Shown here piece after piece: positions 13,102-18,071 of a stretch of DNA of 18,071 bases. Positions within the stretch are counted from its first letter, which is position 1. Each line of letters begins with the position of its first letter. The DNA is from an uncultured Bacteroidales bacterium. Its GTDB lineage: Bacteria; Bacteroidota; Bacteroidia; Bacteroidales; UBA932. A program made the translations under genes and the position numbers. The stretch covers positions 1 to 18,071 of the forward strand of contig CAMCIE010000002.1 in NCBI GenBank assembly GCA_945874815.1. Direction: 5' to 3'. The notes under the pieces are model-generated. The model made no database searches. It was not told the origin of the DNA and saw only the letters and a program-made list of their open reading frames with translations.

Positions 13102-15006
13102 TTACCGGACATTGACGTGGTCGATGCGGAGCCAGCCGCCGTCGTTCTTGGAGGTGTGGCGGTTGCAGAAGAAGCCGAACTTGGCGCCTATCCATTTGCC
13201 GGGGCTGGCAGTGAATCTGTAGGCTTTGTCAGGAAGCGGAGTCCATTTCTTACCGTCGAGGCTGTACTCAAAGCGGCAGACCGCATCCGGCACATTGCCC
13301 GGCCTGCTTTCCGGCTCGACGCTCATCTTCACCCACACGTCGCATTTGCAATATGCAAGAGGTGCAACTGCCGGCACTGTCGTTGACATATATCTGTCCG
13401 AATAAGGAAGAGGCAGAGGCTCGCTCCTGAGAGGAATGCTTGCCAGAATATTCTCGGCACTTCCCTTAAGCGCATTTTTGCACTCGACTGCCTGAAGCAT
13501 TATACCATCCTGTGTATCAACAAGTTTCAATGCAAAATAGTCCAGCCCGAAGAGGACGAGTCCGGCATTCTCGCCCCTTTGCGAAATCTGCGGATTTGGC
13601 ACGAAACAAAGCTTTGCCGTGACGTTGAATTTGTCGGAGGGGAATTTCTGCAGCAGGAGGTTTGGAGAATCGGAAAGGTTCCTCCAAGTCGGAGACTGCT
13701 CAACCGAATACAGTTTCAGAGCGCCTTTCGGCCTGCCGCCACAGGCATCTGCTCCGGAATGTCCCTCAGGGGCCGCCGTCTGTTCATCTTCATCCGCTGC
13801 GCCTGGCCCCACGAAATACCAATACGGTGAAGGCACACCCTGCCATTGCCACTGCAGTCCAAGGTCAACAGAGCAGAAATCATCGCTCTCAGCCGGCTGG
13901 AACACTCCGCTGCTCTTCAAATCAGGCTTGCGGTATTTCATCACAGGCTCGCCAACTCCGTCACCATCCTTGTCAAGGCCGATTACAGGCCAGTCCTCGT
14001 CAGTCCAGCTCATAGGCTGAAGATGCACGACGCGTCCGTAGGCATCCTTGTCCTGGAAGTGCAGGAACCAATGCTCCCCGGAAGGTGTATCAACCCATGC
14101 TCCCTGATGAGGCCCGTTCACCGGAGAATCTCCTTGAGCCATCACAACTCTCTCTGTATAAGGGCCATAAGGACTCTCCGCCCTAAGGACAACCTGCCAT
14201 CCGGTAGGCACACCGCCGGCTGGAGAGAATATGTAATAATGTCCTTTGAACTTATAGAACTTCGTTCCCTCAATGGTCGGCTGGGTGCGGTGTCCGTCAT
14301 AGACAATCCTTCCGGGAGCAAGCAGGGATGCTCCGTCCTGCGACATGGGAGCCACGAACATCACGCTCTTGTGGCCTGCCCGGCTTCCTGCGCAACCAAA
14401 TGAAAGATAGGCCTTTCCGTCCTCGTCCCAAAGCGGGCACGGGTCTATGAAACCCCTGGCCTTCAGAACCCATACCGGCTCCTCCCACACTCCCGCAGGG
14501 TCAGATGTCTTTACCATGAAAATTCCCCTGTCAGGGTCACCGCAATAGATATAGAACTCACCATCGTGATATCTGATGGAAGGTGCCCAGACACCATTGC
14601 CGTGTTGAGGGACGCTCTTCCACTCCAAAGCACCCGGAACTTCAGGAGCGCCTTCCCTCACTCCGTGCCCAAGTGCCTCCCATGGCCTTTCATCCGACCA
14701 GAGAGTGCCGGGGTAATCCCTTAGTGCAGATCCGACAATCTCCCAGTTCACCAGATCGGTGGAGTGCAGAATCTGCAGTCCCGGGAATGAGCAGAATGAG
14801 GATGAGGTCATATAATAGTCATCTCCCACACGGCAGACATCGGGGTCGGAATAGTCCGCATTGATAACGGGATTAACATAATGGGTTCCCCTGTCGGGAT
14901 TCCAGCATTTTGAAATGCTTTGGGCTGAAACCAGGTTTTGTCCGGCCAGAAGAATACTAATCAGTACGGTTGTCGCCGTCAGGTGGCGCAGGATGGTGGT
15001 TTTCAT
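13102..15006 (-). CDS. Secreted glycoside hydrolase family 43 (beta-xylosidase/arabinofuranosidase-like)
   Basis: 634 residues with a Sec-type signal peptide (cleavage probably after LVSA, residue 28). The five-bladed propeller shows YSDPDVCRVGDDYYM (catalytic base Asp54), GNGVWAPSIRYHDGEFYIYC, GFIDPCPLWDEDGKAYL (Asp188, pKa modulator) and PTIEGTKFYKFKGHYYIF (catalytic acid Glu246). The C-terminal region (about 435-634: LLLQKFPSDKFNVTAKL, ENAGLVLFGLDYFALKL, DGGWLRIDHVNV) is the concanavalin A-like beta-xylosidase C-terminal domain. A polar insert with Glu, Ala and Gly near 405-425 separates the two. The family removes xylose or arabinose side chains from hemicellulose; exact specificity cannot be read. 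No SusC/D partner lies in the window. Its upstream gap (15007-15150) is mostly a foldback repeat and shows no TAnnTTTG box. Confidence 0.93.
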   Translation of the reverse strand: MKTTILRHLTATTVLISILLAGQNLVSAQSISKCWNPDRGTHYVNPVINADYSDPDVCRVGDDYYMTSSSFCSFPGLQILHSTDLVNWEIVGSALRDYPGTLWSDERPWEALGHGVREGAPEVPGALEWKSVPQHGNGVWAPSIRYHDGEFYIYCGDPDRGIFMVKTSDPAGVWEEPVWVLKARGFIDPCPLWDEDGKAYLSFGCAGSRAGHKSVMFVAPMSQDGASLLAPGRIVYDGHRTQPTIEGTKFYKFKGHYYIFSPAGGVPTGWQVVLRAESPYGPYTERVVMAQGDSPVNGPHQGAWVDTPSGEHWFLHFQDKDAYGRVVHLQPMSWTDEDWPVIGLDKDGDGVGEPVMKYRKPDLKSSGVFQPAESDDFCSVDLGLQWQWQGVPSPYWYFVGPGAADEDEQTAAPEGHSGADACGGRPKGALKLYSVEQSPTWRNLSDSPNLLLQKFPSDKFNVTAKLCFVPNPQISQRGENAGLVLFGLDYFALKLVDTQDGIMLQAVECKNALKGSAENILASIPLRSEPLPLPYSDRYMSTTVPAVAPLAYCKCDVWVKMSVEPESRPGNVPDAVCRFEYSLDGKKWTPLPDKAYRFTASPGKWIGAKFGFFCNRHTSKNDGGWLRIDHVNVR

Positions 15007-15039
15007 TTATTTTTGGTTTTTAGTTTCGTTGCTGTTTTA

Positions 15040-15150
15040 TAGATGTCTCGACTTCGCCCTTCGGGCTTCGCTCGACATGACAACGGTCATCCCGAGCGAG
15101 CGGAGCCCCTCAATGTCATCTCGAGCGAGCGGAGCGAGTCGAGAGATCTA
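15040..15150. repeat. Composite foldback repeat, copy C
   Basis: About 111 bases bounded by TAGATGTCTCGACT (15040-15053) and AGTCGAGAGATCTA (15137-15150), inverted copies matching 13 of 14. It is one inverted module with a central GCCC-TTC-GGGC hairpin, then a partial (15086) and a full (15115) direct module each beginning GTCATC and GAGCGAGCGGAG. It separates the GH43 start from the stop codon of the gene at 15151. Confidence 0.88.
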
Positions 15151-15492
15151 TTACGCAATATTCCGGCGAATAGCAGTGGCATAATGTCCCAAGTCCTTGT
15201 CCAACAGTTCCAAAGTGTGAATGTCGTGGTTGATGTATGCCTCGCAGAAACATTCACGCAGACGACAAAGTTCTTTTAGTAATTCTCCTCTTCCCGGCTG
15301 ATTGAGTCTTCCATATTTAATGGTCAGGTCAATGATGTCCAGGGAACGGGAGAATGCTTTTTCCGCCATGTCAGTTTTGTCTTTCTTCAGCCATTTGCAA
15401 GTCCTTCCGACCTCACTGCCGATGTTGGCCATCTGCTCCATCAGGCTGATTGACGCCCATCTTTCAGCATCAAGTTTGTTTTCTGCTATCAT
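15151..15492 (-). CDS. Unknown helical protein paired with DUF5674
   Basis: 113 residues, mostly predicted helical: ERWASISLMEQMANIGSEVG, then a KKDKTDMAEKAFSRSLDIID region and a LLKELCRLRECFCEAYI helix ending in GHYATAIRRNIA. No catalytic motif is visible. The LMEQMANIGSEVxR and FxRSLDIIDLTI patterns are like small proteins I have seen next to DUF5674 genes, but I know of no assigned function. Its ATG overlaps the upstream DUF5674 stop by four bases (ATGA), implying coupled translation. Its TAA stop coincides with the outer edge of foldback repeat C, so the repeat begins exactly where the gene ends. Confidence 0.72.
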   Translation of the reverse strand: MIAENKLDAERWASISLMEQMANIGSEVGRTCKWLKKDKTDMAEKAFSRSLDIIDLTIKYGRLNQPGRGELLKELCRLRECFCEAYINHDIHTLELLDKDLGHYATAIRRNIA

Positions 15493-15827
15493 TGTATCAA
15501 AGACTCAACTAAATTTTTAATGGCCTCACGGATTGCTGCATCCTCGACGTATCTGCTTCTGTTGTTCTGTCTCGGACGTATGTTGATCAGAGAATCAAAT
15601 TCAAGAAAATCCTCATCATCCACTTCAGGATAAAGATTGATTCCCCATAGGAACTCTTGTTCAGAACCGTCTTCAAGTAACAGTCTTTCAAGATCGGAAT
15701 GCAGTTCTGCATCAAGTGCCAGTTTTCCTCTGTCTATATCGACAACCCCCTTTATCATATCTCCATAGAAATTCTCCGCCAATTCGGCAAGTTGTTCCCT
15801 GGATATTGGTTTTTGCAAAATAATCAT
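15489..15827 (-). CDS. DUF5674 family protein
   Basis: 112 residues matching the DUF5674 pattern: MIILQKPISREQLAELAEN, then MIKGVVDIDRGKLALDAELHSDLERLLLEDGSEQE, LWGINLYP and the closing FDSLINIRPRQNNRSRYVED segment followed by a helix (REAIKNLVESL). The conserved acidic, ELH and NxRPxxxNRSR residues suggest a small folded unit, but the family has no known function. It has its own TATCTTTG promoter box and is translationally coupled to the gene at 15151-15492. The pair behaves as a compact two-gene module, comparable in size and arrangement to toxin-antitoxin pairs, though no toxin motif is recognised. Confidence 0.85.
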   Translation of the reverse strand: MIILQKPISREQLAELAENFYGDMIKGVVDIDRGKLALDAELHSDLERLLLEDGSEQEFLWGINLYPEVDDEDFLEFDSLINIRPRQNNRSRYVEDAAIREAIKNLVESLIQ

Positions 15828-15862
15828 AAAGATTCTGTTTTACCCGAATAGTATAATCTGAA

Positions 15863-15893
15863 CAAAGATACTTTCTTTTCGAATAATCACAAT
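15863..15893 (-). promoter_or_regulatory. Bacteroidetes-type promoter for the DUF5674 pair
   Basis: On the minus strand 15870-15863 reads TATCTTTG, matching TAnnTTTG. An ATTG at 15893-15890 lies 19 bases upstream and a full TTTG at 15897-15894 lies 23 bases upstream. Initiation near 15858 gives a leader of about 30 bases. Confidence 0.6.
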
Positions 15894-15929
15894 CAAAAAT
15901 CTGCCGTCCGGAGTCGAACTTCCCCTGTA

Positions 15930-16072
15930 AAGATGTCTCGACTCCGGTCCTGCGGACCTTCGCTCGACATGACAACGGTCATCCCGAGCGAGCGGAGTCT
16001 CTCCTGTCATCCCGAGCGAGCAGAGTCTCTCCTGTCATCTCGAGCGAGCGGGGCGAGTCGAGAGATCTATTA
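15930..16072. repeat. Composite foldback repeat, copy D, with 28-base tandem units
   Basis: Same orientation and plan as copy C: AGATGTCTCGACT (from 15931) at one end and AGTCGAGAGATCTA (16056-16069) plus TTA at the other. The inverted module has a GGTCC-TGC-GGACC hairpin where copy C has GCCC-TTC-GGGC. Units begin GTCATCCC at 15978 and 16006 and GTCATCTC at 16034, an exact 28-base spacing. With the promoter and terminator nearby it fills most of the gene-free stretch 15828-16212. Confidence 0.88.
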
Positions 16073-16139
16073 TCTATTAACGGACAAGTCCTCAAAAGTA
16101 CTCAATCAGTTCTTTATTTTTTGCTGGGTCAATAAACAA

Positions 16140-16180
16140 ATCTCCCGCATTATCTGCAAACGCAGGATAACGCGGGAGAT
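16140..16180 (-). terminator. Long hairpin terminator after the CobW-like gene
   Basis: ATCTCCCGC (16140-16148) and GCGGGAGAT (16172-16180) are perfect complements; the stem continues through TTATC/GATAA and TGC/GCA with small bulges and an AAAC loop. In the minus direction TTTGTTTATTG follows, a T-rich tail. It lies 32 bases past the stop of the gene at 16213. Confidence 0.8.
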
Positions 16181-16212
16181 AGAAATTAATACTGAAGTCT
16201 TTACTTCTAAAA

Positions 16213-17397
16213 CTAATCGACAAGGCAGGAGTCGAGGTCACGTGCAATCTGTTCCTTGTCCATATTCCTTCCGATGAAAACAAGTTTCTGCATTCTGTCG
16301 CCATAAACCGGATCCCAGTCCTTGAGTATTGACGGATCGGCAACAGACATGTTGCGAAGTTCTTCCTCCGGTGCGGAAGCATACCACATTCCTGCCTGTT
16401 TGAGCTGTATCTGGCGTCCGGCCTGCTCAAACAGGAAGGACATGTCTGGCTCAGTGTCGAACCAGCAAAGTCCCTTGACCCTGATAACGGATTTTGGCAA
16501 TCTTTTCGCCACAAACCAGTCGAACTTATTCATATCCAAAGCTTTACGCCGATAATACACAAACGTGCCTATGCCGTATTCCTCCACCTCTCCTCCTTCA
16601 TGGTGATGATGGTGGTGATGCTCATGCTCCTCATCTACGTGGTCATGCTCCTGTGGCAGGGGGGCATCGCTCTCCATTGCCCGGATCCAGCCGGCATTGC
16701 CCTCGGTCATCCTGTAATTGAATTTTCCGGTATCCAGCAACAGACTGATGTCAATGTCGGTATAGTCACATTCAATGATTTCAGCTCCCGGATTCAGCTC
16801 CCTCACAATCTTCTTCACTCTCTCCAACTCCTGTGCGCTCACTTCAGAAACCTTGTTCAAAAGGACAATGTCACAGAATTCAATTTGCTGAATTACAAGG
16901 TTTTCGATATCCTCTTCATCGATACTGTCCAACTTGAGTGTATCACCGCAGTCAAACTCATCCCTCATTCGAAGGGCATCGACTACCGTGGTGATGCAGT
17001 CCAGCTGCGGAATGCCATGTACGATGAACTGCGGTCCCAGGTATGGTATGCTGCTTATGGTCTGTGCAATCGGCTCAGGCTCACATATTCCGCTGGCTTC
17101 AATAACGATATAGTCGAATTTGCCAGTTTCCATCAGGTCCTCGATTTGCTGAATCAGATCCGTTTTCAGAGTACAACATATACATCCGTTCTGAAGAGCC
17201 ACCAGACTGTCATCCTTCTGGTCCACAACGCCACCTTTCTGAATAAGGTCAGCATCGATGTTTACTTCTCCTATATCATTGACAATCACGGCGAAACGGA
17301 TTCCTTTACCATTGGTAAGGATATGGTTGACAAGTGTAGTCTTGCCACTGCCCAGATAACCGGTCAAAAGCAGTATCGGCATCTCTTTATCTGTCAT
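16213..17397 (-). CDS. CobW/COG0523 family GTPase, putative metal chaperone
   Basis: 394 residues. The G3E GTPase core shows Walker A GYLGSGKT (13-20), the metal-binding CxCC motif GCICC (Cys72, 74, 75), YIVIEASGICEPEP and a guanine-specificity strand LLNKVSE (180-185) where NKxD is usual. A His-rich loop (about 251-266, with a run of seven His) separates it from the CobW C-terminal domain (IGTFVYYRRKALDMNKFDWF, KGLCWFDTEP). The family hands metals, most often zinc, to target proteins using GTP. No zinc-uptake or cobalamin genes are in the window, so the metal and client are unknown. It starts 3 bases after the flavoprotein gene, so the two are one operon, and ends before a strong hairpin. 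Confidence 0.92.
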   Translation of the reverse strand: MTDKEMPILLLTGYLGSGKTTLVNHILTNGKGIRFAVIVNDIGEVNIDADLIQKGGVVDQKDDSLVALQNGCICCTLKTDLIQQIEDLMETGKFDYIVIEASGICEPEPIAQTISSIPYLGPQFIVHGIPQLDCITTVVDALRMRDEFDCGDTLKLDSIDEEDIENLVIQQIEFCDIVLLNKVSEVSAQELERVKKIVRELNPGAEIIECDYTDIDISLLLDTGKFNYRMTEGNAGWIRAMESDAPLPQEHDHVDEEHEHHHHHHHEGGEVEEYGIGTFVYYRRKALDMNKFDWFVAKRLPKSVIRVKGLCWFDTEPDMSFLFEQAGRQIQLKQAGMWYASAPEEELRNMSVADPSILKDWDPVYGDRMQKLVFIGRNMDKEQIARDLDSCLVD

Positions 17398-17400
17398 AAT

Positions 17401-18024
17401 CTATCTGATGAAATTGGTTTTGACTGGAGTTTCCCTTTCAGGCTCGGAGATTCCTGCCTCCTTTCCTGCCTGGATACATTTGAGCAGCCATGCCATATTG
17501 CGTCCAAGCTCGCGCATGACCTGCATGCCCTCTTCGTCCTTGCGTGCCTCCTGAGGGGTGGTGCCATGTACCATGTTCCAATATTTGGAGGATACTACCG
17601 GCATGGAAGAAATGGTGAAATATTTATTCAATTCGTCAAATGCCGCAGTGGCTCCGGCACGACGGCAGCAAACAATTCCGGCAGCCGGTTTGCATCTGAA
17701 AAGATGCCCTTTACCATAAAATGCCCTGTCCATAAATGATGAAAGGGCACCGGAAATGGCTGCATAATGTACGGGGCTGCCGAAAACAAAACCGTCAGCT
17801 TCAGCAGCTTTGTCAAGAAACTCATTCACGCAGTCATTCATGAAGCACTTTGAATCGTTTTTCAGGCACTGGCCACAACCCAGACATCCTGATATTGGTT
17901 TTGCTCCAATCCAGAAAATTTCTGTATCAACACCTGCTGCATTCAACTCCTTTTCCACTTCACTTAAGGCAGTGAAAGTGCATCCCTTCTGGTGAGGGCT
18001 ACCATTTACAAGCAAAACTTTCAT
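17401..18024 (-). CDS. Flavodoxin-fold NAD(P)H-dependent FMN reductase
   Basis: 207 residues with the flavodoxin-like phosphate loop NGSPHQKGCT (7-16), a Cys-rich stretch CLGCGQCLKNDSKC around 47-60 resembling iron-sulfur flavoproteins of the same superfamily, and the FMN-binding segment FGSPVHYAAISGALSSFMDR. The C-terminal half has CCRRAGATAAFDELNKYF and MVHGTTPQEARKDEEG, as in the multimeric flavodoxin (COG0655) group. It likely uses NAD(P)H and FMN to reduce a quinone, nitro compound, drug or metal ion; the substrate is unknown. The family Cys set could bind an Fe-S cluster, but spacing alone does not prove it. It is first in the operon with the CobW-like gene. The 47 bases before it (18025-18071) are AT-rich next to the start and show no exact TAnnTTTG box. 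Confidence 0.87.
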   Translation of the reverse strand: MKVLLVNGSPHQKGCTFTALSEVEKELNAAGVDTEIFWIGAKPISGCLGCGQCLKNDSKCFMNDCVNEFLDKAAEADGFVFGSPVHYAAISGALSSFMDRAFYGKGHLFRCKPAAGIVCCRRAGATAAFDELNKYFTISSMPVVSSKYWNMVHGTTPQEARKDEEGMQVMRELGRNMAWLLKCIQAGKEAGISEPERETPVKTNFIR

Positions 18025-18071
18025 ATTGTCATATATTTAATAAAAAAATAATGCCCCGGCTGCAGTGGCTG

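Noticed and set aside
15978..16072. 28-base tandem units considered as a CRISPR array.
   Set aside because: The units are contiguous, with no unique spacers, and match a dispersed palindromic repeat; no cas genes are nearby.
16600..17739. A 379-codon plus-strand ORF across the CobW-like and flavoprotein genes.
   Set aside because: It is antisense to two genes with firm family motifs, and its product has low-complexity His/Leu stretches and no recognisable domain.
18063..18071. CAGTGGCTG at the window end matches part of the hairpin after asd (11398-11406).
   Set aside because: Nine bases is too short to call a repeat, and the sequence is cut by the window edge.

Overview
This window looks like chromosome from a member of the Bacteroidales, probably a gut-type commensal. 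The evidence is several promoters of the Bacteroidetes form (TTTG, about 20 bases, TAnnTTTG), weak or absent Shine-Dalgarno sequences at most starts, Bacteroidetes-style gene content (short ManC, MetX plus fused aspartokinase/homoserine dehydrogenase, secreted GH43 glycosidase, DUF5674) and dispersed GTCATnnCGA...GAGAnATCT repeats of a kind common in such genomes. No RNA gene, CRISPR array or insertion sequence was seen. A species name cannot be given from the sequence alone.

Layout. (1) Positions 1-205, minus: the N-terminal part of an AraC-type regulator, divergent from the next block. (2) 345-6095, plus: a compact housekeeping run dacA - mutS2 - lipoprotein - yraN - manC - yqeY, with gaps of 35 bases or less. 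(3) 6096-12870, plus: an aspartate-family amino-acid (methionine/threonine) block. It has a promoter enclosed in a 20-base inverted repeat, a Met-rich 16-codon leader ORF with competing hairpins, metX, the bifunctional thrA, a tandemly duplicated multi-hairpin element, asd, a second promoter with a 30-residue membrane peptide, and a MalY/PatB-type C-S lyase gene interrupted by an in-frame TAA. (4) 13102-15006, minus: a secreted GH43 glycosidase. (5) 15151-15827, minus: a two-gene cassette (DUF5674 plus an unknown helical protein) with its own promoter, bracketed by two same-orientation foldback repeats. (6) 16213-18024, minus: a CobW/COG0523 metal-chaperone GTPase behind a flavodoxin-fold FMN reductase, closed by a strong hairpin terminator.

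How the genes fit together. asd and thrA supply homoserine, metX activates it by acylation, and malY would cleave cystathionine to homocysteine, so the block reads as a Met/Thr pathway whose last member is broken here. The most unusual content is non-coding: the inverted-repeat promoter and leader before metX, the duplicated structured element before asd whose four copy differences are all compatible with its folding, and one dispersed repeat family that has entered the 3' end of metX and bracketed the DUF5674 cassette.
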